In this document: in pieces, positions 10,428 to 19,908 of the stretch
Layout: every line of letters begins with the position of its first letter
Numbering within the stretch: the stretch's first letter is position 1
NCBI GenBank assembly: GCA_020746835.1
Contig: JAGPNK010000005.1
Coordinates: forward strand, 1,984,001 to 2,048,000
DNA length: 64,000 bases
Reading direction: 5' to 3'
From: Stachybotrys elegans
Taxonomy: Eukaryota; Ascomycota; Sordariomycetes; Hypocreales; Stachybotryaceae
Notes under the pieces: generated by a model
Database searches by the model: none
Told to the model about the DNA's origin: nothing
Seen by the model: the letters and a program-made list of their open reading frames with translations, nothing else
Position numbers and translations under genes: made by a program

Positions 10428-11810
10428 CTATTTAGCAGCCAAAGCCGGGAGCCCGAGCTGTGCAAAAAGGTTCGGGACGGTCTCGTCGCTGGACTCGAGC
10501 CCGAGCTCCTTGATGCGCTTCCAGAACTTGCTCACGTGCCGCGTGCCCGAGTCGCACAGTATGGTGACGACCTGGCTCCCCTCGGGCAGGGCCATGGCGG
10601 CGACGACGGCGGCGACGCAGTTGACGGCCGTGCTGCTGCCGATGAAGATGCCGTCGTTTTCCACGAGCCACCTGGCCATGCGGCAGGCCTGGTCGTCCGT
10701 CACCTTGACGGCGTCGTCGATGAGGTCTCTCCCTGCCTCGAAGTTCTCCGTGATGCGGTTGATGCCGATGCCCTCCACCATGGAATCGACCTGCTGCCGC
10801 CGGCGCGTGCCCTCCTTCTCCGTCGGCGAATACATGACGCCGTGCTTGATCTTGTTATACAGCCCACTGCCCTGCGGGTCTGCGAGGACAACCTTGACGT
10901 GCGCCGCCCCGGCCTCCTCCTTGAGATAGCGCGCCACGCCCGAGATGGTACCGCCGGTGCCGGCACCGGCCACGAAGGCGTCGACCTTGCCGCGCGTCTG
11001 CTCCCAGATCTCCGGGCCGGTGCCCATCATGTGAGCCTGCCAGTTGGCGTGGGCCTCGAACTGATTGGCGAAGAAGCCCTGGCTGCCATCCCTGTGGACG
11101 TCTGCGTGCTCCGAGGCGCGGCGGCGGGCCAGGTTGACAAAGTGGCCGGGGCTCGTGATGGGGGCGACGGCCACGCGCTCGACGGTGGCGCCGAGGTGCA
11201 GCAGCAGGTCCGACTTCTCGAAGCCCTGGTCGTCGGGCATGCAGATGTGGGCGCGGTAGCCCTTTGCGCGGGCGAGCGTGGCGAGGGAGATGCCCGTGCT
11301 GCCGACGGTGCCCTCGTAGATGGTGTCGCCGCGGTGCGGGACAAGCAGGCCCTGGGCCTCGGCCTCGCGGATCAGGTTGAGCGCCACGCGGTCCTTGGGC
11401 GTGTTGCCCGCGCCGTTGAGGAACTCGGCCTTGGCGAGGATGGTGCGGCCCGTGGCCTCGGACAGCGACTGCAGCCGTATGAGCGGCGTGTTGCCGATGC
11501 AGGCCTCGATGCCGGCGGCGGTACCGAGCGTACCTCCCGAAGAAGAAGAAGAAGAGGAATAAGGGCCTGCCGTCAAGCTGGACTCATGGTCTTCGAGCTG
11601 GACGGGCGCGCTGCCCCAGAACAGGCTGCTGCGCCTGCGGGACCCATTGTCGACGGTACGGGCGCGCCGGGCGTTGCGCCGCCTGCGCTGGAACTCGGTC
11701 TCGAGGTCTGGGTAGAAATCCTTGAAGCCGAGCGTGACGAGGATGCCCGCCGTAAAGGCCAGCACGATGGCGGCGGAGCTGTACGCCTTGGGATGATCGC
11801 TCAAGGACAT
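10428..11810 (-). CDS. mcy1: Membrane-anchored cysteine synthase-like PLP enzyme (Mcy1/YGR012W type)
   Basis: Single exon, 460 aa from the ATG at 11810 (MSLSDHPKAYSSAAIV). A hydrophobic segment at about residues 11-28 followed by an Arg-rich stretch (QRRRRNARRART) suggests an N-terminal membrane anchor, as in yeast Mcy1 of the mitochondrial outer membrane. A Ser run (85-91) links to a fold-type II PLP domain: GIEACIGNTPLIRLQSL, then NTPKDRVALNLIREA with K139 as the expected Schiff-base lysine, TVGSTGISLA for substrate binding and GAGTGGTISGVARYLK for the PLP phosphate. The family makes cysteine from O-acetylserine or a related acceptor plus sulfide, but enzymatic activity of this membrane-anchored branch is inferred only. 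The ordinary cysteine synthase motif around the lysine (GGSVKDR) is replaced by GNTPKDR, which marks the subfamily. Confidence 0.88.
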   Translation of the reverse strand: MSLSDHPKAYSSAAIVLAFTAGILVTLGFKDFYPDLETEFQRRRRNARRARTVDNGSRRRSSLFWGSAPVQLEDHESSLTAGPYSSSSSSSGGTLGTAAGIEACIGNTPLIRLQSLSEATGRTILAKAEFLNGAGNTPKDRVALNLIREAEAQGLLVPHRGDTIYEGTVGSTGISLATLARAKGYRAHICMPDDQGFEKSDLLLHLGATVERVAVAPITSPGHFVNLARRRASEHADVHRDGSQGFFANQFEAHANWQAHMMGTGPEIWEQTRGKVDAFVAGAGTGGTISGVARYLKEEAGAAHVKVVLADPQGSGLYNKIKHGVMYSPTEKEGTRRRQQVDSMVEGIGINRITENFEAGRDLIDDAVKVTDDQACRMARWLVENDGIFIGSSTAVNCVAAVVAAMALPEGSQVVTILCDSGTRHVSKFWKRIKELGLESSDETVPNLFAQLGLPALAAK

Positions 11811-12277
11811 TCCGGTCAAAAAAGGGTTGATTTCCCTCAGTAGCTATGGTCCATTCTTCAGTCCCGGGGCTGCTTCCTGCCCCAAAGCATGACAGTGTGT
11901 TTCCTTGTGGCCGTGGTCTTCAATCGATTCTTCAAAAAGACTTATCCAGCACAAAACCATTTATTAGCTTCAGTGGATAGAAATCTGATGTCATGCGGTA
12001 GTCACTCCCCTGTAACCACAACCTAGACCCTGTAGCCAGAGGTACACATACCTCCTAGTACCTAGGCAGGAATCTCTGCTCTTGACGGAACAATCGTCTG
12101 GCCGAATTCGAACCCCCAAAACTGTCCAATAATTGCAGGGAGCTCGGGCCATGCCGTCGACAGCTTTTCCCCATTGCTGGTTCCAAGCATATTATATCCA
12201 TCCCCAGAGACTTCGATACCTACCAACCCATCACAACACCAAGGATTGAATTTCCTTGTTCTGCTCCCCGTCTCACC
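11811..12277. promoter_or_regulatory. Divergent promoter of the Mcy1-like and methyltransferase genes
   Basis: 467 bases between the two divergent start codons; both products are predicted mitochondrial. A CCTAGG core sits near 12060. No TATA box recognised. Confidence 0.4.
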
Positions 12278-13966
12278 ATGGACTCGCCCATTGTGGCACA
12301 GCTGTTCCGCCAGCTGTTCCGGCACCGACCGCGCGGCTGCCAGAACCGACTCGCCTATGCGCACGCCCACATCAGCGCCAGCAGCAGCAGCAGCAGCATC
12401 CATGTCGCCAGCAGATTCGTCCGCCAGCAGCAGCGGCGCTCCTATTCCGACCGCCGCGTCTCCCTCGATCGCGGCCTCAAGAACAATGAGAGTCGCTGGC
12501 AGCAGCGCACGCATATACTCCCCGAGGACCGATCCGCCGAGTTCGCCGAGTACCCCTACATCACTCTCGATGAACTGAAGACGCGGACAGAGCGGCCGCG
12601 CCGGGTCAAGATGCTGCTCCGGGACTTTATAGACGGTATGCATCCCTCAAGACTCTCTGTCCATCCACCCGCTTCTTTACAGAAAACTGACTTGAACTCC
12701 TCTCCATTTAGACAGTCTGTACAACCCCTCGTACGGCTACTTCTCCAAGCAGGCCGTCATCTTCAGCCCCGGCGAGCCCTTCGACTTCGGGGTGCTGCGC
12801 GACGAGATCGAGTTCCAGGGCGAGCTGGGCCGGCGGTACACCGAGTTCGAGGATGCGCTCGACCTGGCCGAGGGCGAGAACCCGACGCGCCAGCTCTGGC
12901 ACACGCCCACGGAGCTGTTCCGCCCCTACTACGGCGAGGCCATCGCCCGCTACCTCGTCTCCAACTACCGCCTCACCACCTACCCCTACCACGACCTCCT
13001 CATCTACGAGATGGGCGCCGGCCGCGGCACCCTCATGCTCAACGTCCTCGACTACATCCGCGCCGTCGACCCCCAGGTCTACGCCCGCACCAAGTACAAC
13101 ATCATCGAGATCTCCCCGTCCCTCGCCGACATGCAGAACCGCCACCTCATCGCCACAGCCGAGTCGCGCGGCCACGTCGACAAGGTCGAGATTGTGAACC
13201 GCTCCATCTTTGACTGGGACCAGTACGTGCCCTCGCCGTGCTTCTTCCTCGCCATGGAGGTCTTTGACAACTTCTCCCACGACGGCATCCGCTACGACGT
13301 CGCCACCGAGGAGCCCCTCCAGGGCCACGTCCTCATCGACGGAGATGGCGACTTCTACGAGTTCTACGTCCGCGAGCTCGACCCCGTCGCCGCTCGCTTC
13401 TTCCGCGTCCGTCACGCCGCCACCGGAGGCCGCTACCCCAAGCCCTACCCTACCAACCCCATCCTCCGCCACCTCTCCACCAAGATGCCCTTTGCCGCCA
13501 ACCTCTCCGACGCAGAGTACATCCCCACGCGCCTCATGCAGTTCTTCGACGTCCTCGAGAAGTACTTCCCGGGTCACCGCCTCCTGACGTCCGACTTTGA
13601 CGCCCTGCCTCAGGCCGTCAAAGGTCTCAACGCCCCTGTCGTACAGACGCGGTACCAGCGACGAATGGTGCCCGTGACCACGCCTCTGGTAAGCGCTTCC
13701 ATGCGGGCTTGAATTCTTCTTCTTCTTCTTCTTCAAATTTACTAACGAAATGGCAGGTTCACCAGGGCTATTTTGATATCCTTTTCCCCACGGACTTCCA
13801 GATCACCGAGGCCATCTACCGCGCCATCACCGGGAAGCTTACGAGGGTCATGTCCCACGGTGATTTTATGCGCCGCTGGGCTTTTGTCGAAGATACGCAA
13901 ACCCGCAGTGGCGAGAATCCGCTGTTGACGCACTACAAGAACGCCAGCGTCATGGTCACCATATGA
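12278..13966 (+). CDS. Mitochondrial SAM-dependent methyltransferase, MidA/NDUFAF7 family
   Basis: Three exons: 12278..12635, 12712..13688 and 13757..13966; 514 aa. The N-terminus is rich in Arg, Ser and Gln and nearly free of acidic residues (QLFRQLFRHRPRGCQNR), which looks like a mitochondrial presequence and includes a Ser run encoded by AGC repeats. The body has the family's features: LRDFIDDSLYNPSYGYF (join across intron 1), IEFQGELGRRYTEFE, and SAM-binding motif I YEMGAGRGTLML near residue 219, followed by YNIIEISPSLADMQ. NDUFAF7 dimethylates an arginine of a complex I subunit during assembly. Fungi have more than one member of this family (Methyltransf_28), and I cannot tell which branch this is, so the substrate is open. 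Intron 2 contains a (TTC)7 tract and a CTAAC branch site. Confidence 0.85.
13714..13734 (+). repeat. (TTC)7 tract inside an intron
   Basis: Seven TTC units in intron 2 of the methyltransferase gene, forming its polypyrimidine tract before the CTAAC branch site. Confidence 0.85.
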
Positions 13967-14241
13967 AATAGGTTATTATACCTTTGTAACATTTGATGTA
14001 CATGGTGAGAATAGATGGTTATATGAATAGCATCGTACGCGCACCCTCTTGGTATCTGCAATCGCCACGAATACAATTGCTGTCTATACGAATTGAGTTG
14101 AATATTTTTATTTCATTCAGTACTTATTTTCAATGGCAGAACCTTGATCAACCGCACGCCGATACCCCACCAGCTTCTCTGTAGATGTGCTTGTCTACAC
14201 TGGCATATTAAAAACCAAATTGATCTTTGAAATCTTCTTGC

Positions 14242-17200
14242 CTACAGCTTCAGCTTCTCGCTGAGCCACTTGGTCGCCGTCTCGACACCTTCGTCGATGC
14301 TTTCGGGCTTGGTACCCTGGCCCTGTCTCGTGGGCTCCTTGCCTCCAGAGCGTCCGCCGACGACTTCGCTAACAGTCGTCGCCCAGTTCTCAGCAGTAAC
14401 GCCCTGCGACGAGAGGTGCTAAGGATGATGTCAGTAACGGTTCAGCTTGTAAAGAAGAGGGAGAAAGAAAAAAAGATGTCACTTACAGTTCCGACGTAAA
14501 CACCGTGGGCAACAGCGCCCTCCTCCTTGCTACCTCCGAAGATGTATACCGACTTCTCCTTGTTCTTGTTCTGGAAGTGCTTGATCACTTCACCCAGGGC
14601 CTTGGCGTTGGCACCGATGGGCAGGCGACCGACGTACCACATAGAGTCTTCCTTCTCCTCGAAATGCTTAAGCACGGTGTCGAGCGCTGTCTTAGACTCA
14701 GCCTTCTGGCGCTTCTTCTGCTCGTTGACGATGGCAGTGGAGATGGCCTGGAAGCGCTTGGTGAACTCCTCCTTGGTGATGGTGGAGATGACGAGCTGGC
14801 TGAGCTCCTGAGACACCACCTTGACCAGAGTCTCCTTTTCGAGACCAAAGGGCATGGCGTCAAGCTCATCCAGCCTCGTCTTGAACTCGTCGGCCTGGCG
14901 CTGGACATCATGTGCGGCCTCACCAGTATAGGCAATAATACGACGGATGCCCTTGGCGATACCGCTCTCCTCAACAATGATAAGGTCCTTGATGAGACCA
15001 GTCTGTTCGACGTGGGTGCCGCCACAGAACTCAATACTGTACTGGCGCCACTCGGGCTTCTTGGGCTCAGCCAGCATGGTATCAATGTCCATGCCGACGG
15101 ACACCACGCGGACAGGGTTGGGATACGTCTCACCGAAGACGGCACGGACACCCTCAATCTCGCGTGCGAGATCCAGGTCAACATCCTTTGCGTAGATCTT
15201 CTGATTCTGACGGATGTAGCCGTTGGACCGCTCCTCGATCTTCTTCAGCTCCTCGAGCTTGACAGCAGCCTTATGAGAGAAATCGAAACGAAGCTTGTCG
15301 TTGTCCACCAGAGATCCCTTCTGGTTGACATCGTCGCCGAGAACCTCCCGCAGAGAGTGGTTCAGAATGTGAGTTCCAGTGTGGTTGTTGCGGATGGGAG
15401 ATCGGCGGAGCTCGTCGTACTCGCAGATGACCTCATCGCCAGAAGAAAGGACTCCGTACTCCATGTAGCCACTGTGAAGAATGTAGCCACCGTAGTTCTG
15501 GACATCCATAACCTTGAACTCAGCAACATCGTCAATAACGAGCCGTCCGGTATCGGCGATCTGGCCACCTGACTCGGCATAGAAGTTGGTCTTGTCCAGC
15601 AAGATACCGACAGCAGTGTTGGGGGGCAGATCCTTGGTCGACCCGGAAAAGGTCTTTCCATCGAAGACGAGCTGAATCTTGCCCTTGCTATCGCCTTTGA
15701 CGAACTTGGCATCGTCGTTGGTGCGGGCGAGCTTGCGCTGCTGGTCGAGCTCGGCAATCTGGTGCACATCAAGCTTGGAGAAAGTCTGCACGGAGTCCTT
15801 GACGGCCTTGCTGGCTTCCCTGGCCTTCTCCTTGGCAACATTCACCTCATCTTCGTCAATCTCCAAGCCGCGCTCCTCGGCCATCAGCTTGGTAAGATCG
15901 ACTGGGAATCCAAACGTGTCGTACAGCCGCCAGACAACGTCACCGCTGAGCTTCTTGACCTTGTCTTCGGCGGCCTTGGCAGCGTACTTCTCGAACTGCG
16001 CCTCACCGCGATCCAGGGTGCGGGCAAAGGCATCCTCTTCCTCGTTAAGGATCTCCTTGATGTCCTGCTGCTTCTTGACCAAGGTGGGGAATTGCTCGCC
16101 CATCTGGTCGGCCAGGGCCGGCAGGATCTTGGAGAAGAAGGACCCAATTTCAGCATTCAGGTACTTGCGCGCATATCGCACTCCTCGGCGCAGAATGCGT
16201 CGGATGACGTAGCCGCGGCCGTTGTTGTTGGGCACGGCGCCATCCGTGATGGCAAAGGACAGGGTTCTGGTGTGGTCGGCGACGACTCGGTAGGCCATGT
16301 CGATACCGTCAACATCGTCCTTGCCGTACTTGTCAGTGTAGGGCCTGACTCCCGTCACCTCCTGGATCTTGGCGAAGAGAGGGGTGAAGACGTCGGTGCC
16401 GTAGTTGGAGGCCTTGTCCTGGAGGGCAGCAACCAGTCGCTCATAGCCCATACCAGTATCAATGTGCTTGGCGGGGAGGGGCTTGAGAGACCTATCCTTC
16501 TGGCGATCGTACTGGATAAAGACAATGTTCCAGACCTCGACAACCATGGGATCGTCCATGTTGACAAGGCTAGCAGCATTGCGACCGCCAATCTTGTCGT
16601 AGTGGACTTCACTGCAAGGACCGCAAGGACCCTGGTCGCCCATCTCCCAGAAGTTGTCCTTCATGTTGCCGGGCAGGATGTGGTCCTCGGGGACACCAAC
16701 GCTCTTCCAGAGCTCCTTTGCCTCGAGATCAGGCTCAAGACCGAGCTCAGGGTTGCCCTCAAAGTACGTGACATAGAGGCGAGCGGCATCGAGGCCGTAG
16801 ACATTGGTCAGAAGGTCCCATGCCATCTCGATAGCCTCCTTCTTGAAGTAATCGCCAAAGGACCAGTTACCCAGCATCTCGAAGAAGGTGTGGTGGTAGC
16901 TGTCCTTGCCGACATCGTCGAGGTCGTTGTGCTTGCCACCGGCGCGGATGACCTTCTGAGTATCGGCAGCACGCTTCAGACTGGCCATGGGATCGGCCTG
17001 ACTGACGGTTCCGAGGAAGACGGGCTTGAACTGGTTCATGCCCGCATTGGTAAAGAGCAAGGTGGGGTCATTGTGAGGGACGACGGAGGAGGAGGGGACT
17101 GCACGCGACAAGCCATGTTAGCGAAGGCTGATGTAGAGAATTCAGAATTCGTAGAAGAGATGGGCAAGAAAGTGAGCAGATGCCACCCGAAGGCGACACA

Positions 17201-17402
17201 AATCGCAACGTGGGTTATGGTGAGCGATGGACGCGGGCTGGGAATCGCATCATTTTGGCGGGGGAAATTCTGGCGATTCGATGGAGGGGCAGTTTTTTCG
17301 TCTGCAGGGTTCTTGCATACCAATAGTGTGACCCCTCTGCTCAAAGTAGTCGAAGAAAGTCTGGCGCACGCGCTTCGCAGACCACTGCTCGGAGTCGGCC
17401 AT
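14242..17402 (-). CDS. ala1: Alanyl-tRNA synthetase (cytosolic start shown)
   Basis: Exons on the minus strand: 17402..17321, 17098..14487 and 14418..14242; 956 aa. Charges tRNA-Ala. Exon 1 gives [20 protein letters not shown] and joins across phase 1 to [20 protein letters not shown], the diagnostic class II start. Editing-domain metal ligands are present as HTGTH (near residue 597) and CGGTH (near 718); the C-terminal Ala domain ends with [19 protein letters not shown]. The start at 17402 has a perfect GCCACCATGG context. Upstream, the same frame stays open through ATG 17768 and adds 122 residues with many Arg and no Asp or Glu, so one gene probably serves cytosol and mitochondria by alternative starts, as yeast ALA1 does with non-AUG codons. 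Length and motifs are normal for the family. Confidence 0.96.
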
Positions 17403-17768
17403 GGTGGCAATGGAGCGGGAGCGCCGCTGAGAAGAAGGAGAAGAGAAGACGGGGATGAGGAGCTGTTGCTGTTGTGGAGGAGGACGACGAAGTTGGTGGT
17501 GCTGCCGAAGTTGAAGTAGGCGTAGACGCTGCTGGAGTAGCAGCTGTATTTGGCGTTTCTGGTTGGCCTGGGCCTTGGCGGCGGCGGCGGCTGCGTGGAG
17601 AAGGCGGCCGAGGAACGGTGGCGGGCGCTGGCAGTGACTGTGGCCTCGGTGGGTTCCGACATAGAACGTTCTACAAGCATGAGTCAAGCCTACAAAAGGC
17701 GACGTCGAGCTCCAGCAGCCATGACTCCCTCCACCAACACTGACGCCGACGCCGCTCCGTGACCACAT
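17403..17768 (-). CDS. In-frame N-terminal extension of AlaRS, probable mitochondrial presequence
   Basis: From ATG 17768 the frame runs without a stop into the cytosolic start at 17402. The 122 added residues contain no acidic residue and many Arg, Gln and Leu, for example LLQQRLRLLQLRQHHQLRRP and SSQRRSRSIAT just before the cytosolic Met. This is the composition of a mitochondrial targeting peptide. A shorter form from a non-AUG codon within it is equally possible. Targeting is inferred; the open frame and composition are seen directly. Confidence 0.5.
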
Positions 17769-18193
17769 TTCCCATCCAACCCAAATTAAGAAGGACCAAA
17801 AAAAGAAGGGAAAGGTCAAAAGACCCAAGATAAGGGAAAGGGACGAAAGAGAAAAGCCCGGAACGGAGAACCGAGCCCTCCGTTAAAAAGGGAAAAAAAG
17901 TACAAGACGAAAAATCCCGAGCCTGCTTCTTGCTGCTATCGCGTTTCTCGCGATTCCCCTCCCCCTTTACGCCGATTGATCGCAAGCAAGCATAGGTACT
18001 ACTTGCTACCCTCTTCTTCCTCTCTTTTTTTCTTATCTCGTCTTGGTCAAGAGAGGGGGGCGCGATTGATGCGACACACGGCTTGCGATTGATACCACGA
18101 CGGGTATCTGCACTGCGCGGCGGGAATTGAAGGAGCAAGAACGTCTGGTTGTTGGGTTTTTTTTTTTGTGAACTGATTGATGCGAAGCTAAAG
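17403..18193. promoter_or_regulatory. Divergent promoter region of ala1 and the 228-aa protein gene
   Basis: About 0.8 kb between divergent start codons, partly overlapping the AlaRS leader extension. Rich in purine/pyrimidine-skewed tracts, including a T-run near 18158-18168 just upstream of the plus-strand start. No TATA box recognised. Confidence 0.4.
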
Positions 18194-18964
18194 ATGATGT
18201 TGCACGGGGCGCCATCGCAATCCCCCCCTCTAACTCCCTCTGTGGCCGCTGTTCCCACTGCGGCTACAGGGTCCTGCGCTGGCGCTATTGGGGGCCAGCC
18301 TTCTCCCCTCAGGCGCAAACGGAAAGCCGATAGCCAAGATAACGAACGGCTCTCCAAGCGCCTGAGCCTGCTCAACCTCGGTATGTCGATTCCCTTTTCC
18401 ATCGTTCTACTTCCTCTCCTATTTATTTGTTCTTTTTTTAATATCCATACTAACCCTTGTCCAGAGCAGAATGGATCCAAGCTCTATGTCCCCGTGGAAA
18501 CCCCCTCGGCGCCGCCTCCGCTTGACGGAGACAGCTCCCTCCCCGGAGATGCCATAGCTCTCGACGAGACAATGCAGCTCGACGACTCCAAGCACAAGGT
18601 CTACATCTACAACATTGATGACGAGCTCTCCGACGACGAATCCGTCGACCAGGGCAAGCTCGTCTTCCTCCCCGACATCGAGAAACACCTCAAGGCGAAC
18701 CGCATCCCGCCTCACATCCTGGCCAACAAGGACGGCGAGCTGGCCGGCATGCAGGTGGTCCTCTACAGCGACCCCAAGTCCCTCTCCGTCCCTGAGAACA
18801 AGGACAGCGTCCGCAAGGCCATCATCGAGTCGCGCCACCGGCTCCGCGAGCAACAGCGGCATAATCGCGAGGGCACCTCTCCGAGCGATGCGATGGGTGG
18901 CCAGCCCGTTGTGCCTGAGAACGCTGGCGGCATGGATGTCGATATGGAAATGGACATGGACTAA
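18194..18964 (+). CDS. Conserved-looking acidic protein of unknown function, 228 aa
   Basis: Two exons, 18194..18380 and 18465..18964, with an 84-nt intron (GTATGT...TGTCCAG); 228 aa. I do not recognise the family with certainty. The N-terminus is Pro/Ser/Ala rich and ends in a basic nuclear-signal-like patch (SPLRRKRKADSQ; RLSKRLSLLNL). The middle is acidic with a regular-looking segment (VYIYNIDDELSDDESVDQGK; FLPDIEKHLKANRIPPHIL; GMQVVLYSDPKSLSVPENKD; SVRKAIIESRHRLREQQ), and the tail is a Met/Asp repeat (DVDMEMDMD). Third-position C preference and the clean phase-1 splice support a real gene. The layout suggests a nuclear protein, but that is inference only. Shares a promoter region with ala1. 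Confidence 0.75.
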   Translation: MMLHGAPSQSPPLTPSVAAVPTAATGSCAGAIGGQPSPLRRKRKADSQDNERLSKRLSLLNLGMSIPFSIVLLPLLFICSFFNIHTNPCPEQNGSKLYVPVETPSAPPPLDGDSSLPGDAIALDETMQLDDSKHKVYIYNIDDELSDDESVDQGKLVFLPDIEKHLKANRIPPHILANKDGELAGMQVVLYSDPKSLSVPENKDSVRKAIIESRHRLREQQRHNREGTSPSDAMGGQPVVPENAGGMDVDMEMDMD

Positions 18965-19284
18965 GGTAACGGCACGGCCTTCTCACGCGATTATTGACTT
19001 GAAAATACCCTGCTAGGTGTTTCGGAGTGTGTCTATTTGTTGATGTTTTGTCACCTTACTCTATTAGCCAGATCTAGCAAGACAGGATTAAACGATGAAA
19101 GAATTATTGTTTGATATCTCTATTTGTGCCTTTTCATATGTCACATCATGGGAAAAGATCCAGCCCGCCGCACACCAAACTCCATTGCATACTCGAAATT
19201 GAACTCCTGGGAAATAAGGGGCACTTCTAGAGTGTTATCCGGCGGAACCAGCGCGGTAGCCTCGCGAGCCGACTCGGGCCAGCG
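18965..19284. other. Convergent 3' intergenic region, no gene seen
   Basis: 320 bases holding the 3' ends of the 228-aa protein gene and of the minus-strand PPxY protein gene. Nothing else recognised. Confidence 0.5.
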
Positions 19285-19908
19285 TTACCTGGTCACGGCG
19301 GGAGGAGGGCCCGGCGGTGCCTCATACTCCGGAGGCATCCGCATCTCGGCGGGCCGCCTCGTGGGCTCCGTCCGCATCTGCGAAGGGTCGACCTTGGAGT
19401 AGTCTGGTCCCGGACCCTCATACATAGGCGGCCTGTTGGGGTCGTAGACTGGCGGCGGCGGCACGTAGGCCTGCTCGGTCTGACGGTAGTTGGTATACGT
19501 TCGATACCGGGAGTCGTACTGCGGCGGATCTTTCCTAGCCACGAGACACTGCAATATTCATGTCAGCACCAACTGATGGCTTTCTCTCGCAGGGACAAGT
19601 CGCGGAGAGACCAACCCTGTGGTAAGCAAGCGGCTGCAGTCCCTTTCGCATACGCCTCTTGGCGTGCCAGTATCCCCCGATTACGTATCCAAACACCAGT
19701 ACAAACATGGACAGCAGCAGCGTCCACTTGACAATGATTCCCTCCTGCCATCGCTGTTAGCCCACTATATCGAAACGAGAGCACTATTCGGCAAGGTGCT
19801 GAGGCAACATACTCGGGTGTACCACCAGGGCACCACATGCCCATCCTCGACCACCCAGCCCGCGGGCAGCTCCTCGAACTCGCTCTGTCTCTTGATGAAG
19901 GCCGCCAT
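19285..19908 (-). CDS. Small single-pass membrane protein with four PPxY motifs
   Basis: Three exons on the minus strand: 19908..19813, 19744..19616 and 19548..19285, all in phase 0; 162 aa. The first 33 residues are MAAFIKRQSEFEELPAG followed by a Trp-rich stretch (VPWWYTR). One membrane segment lies at about 39-56 (WTLLLSMFVLVFGYVIGG) followed by basic HAKRRMRKG, which predicts a cytosolic C-terminus. That tail is Pro/Tyr rich and carries PPQY (83-86), PPVY (107-110), PPMY (115-118) and PPEY (147-150). PPxY binds WW domains of Nedd4/Rsp5 ubiquitin ligases, and small membrane proteins with this layout (Rcr1, Bsd2, Tre1 in yeast) act as ligase adaptors. An adaptor role is inferred; I do not recognise a named orthologue. 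The next gene on the same strand is hrd3, also in ubiquitin-dependent quality control. Confidence 0.78.

Noticed and set aside
10536..11843. 435-codon plus-strand frame antisense to the cysteine-synthase-like gene
   Set aside because: Antisense shadow of a GC-rich coding exon; the minus-strand product has clear PLP-enzyme motifs.
15762..17519. 585-codon plus-strand frame antisense to alanyl-tRNA synthetase
   Set aside because: Antisense shadow; no domain, and the synthetase motifs on the minus strand are complete.
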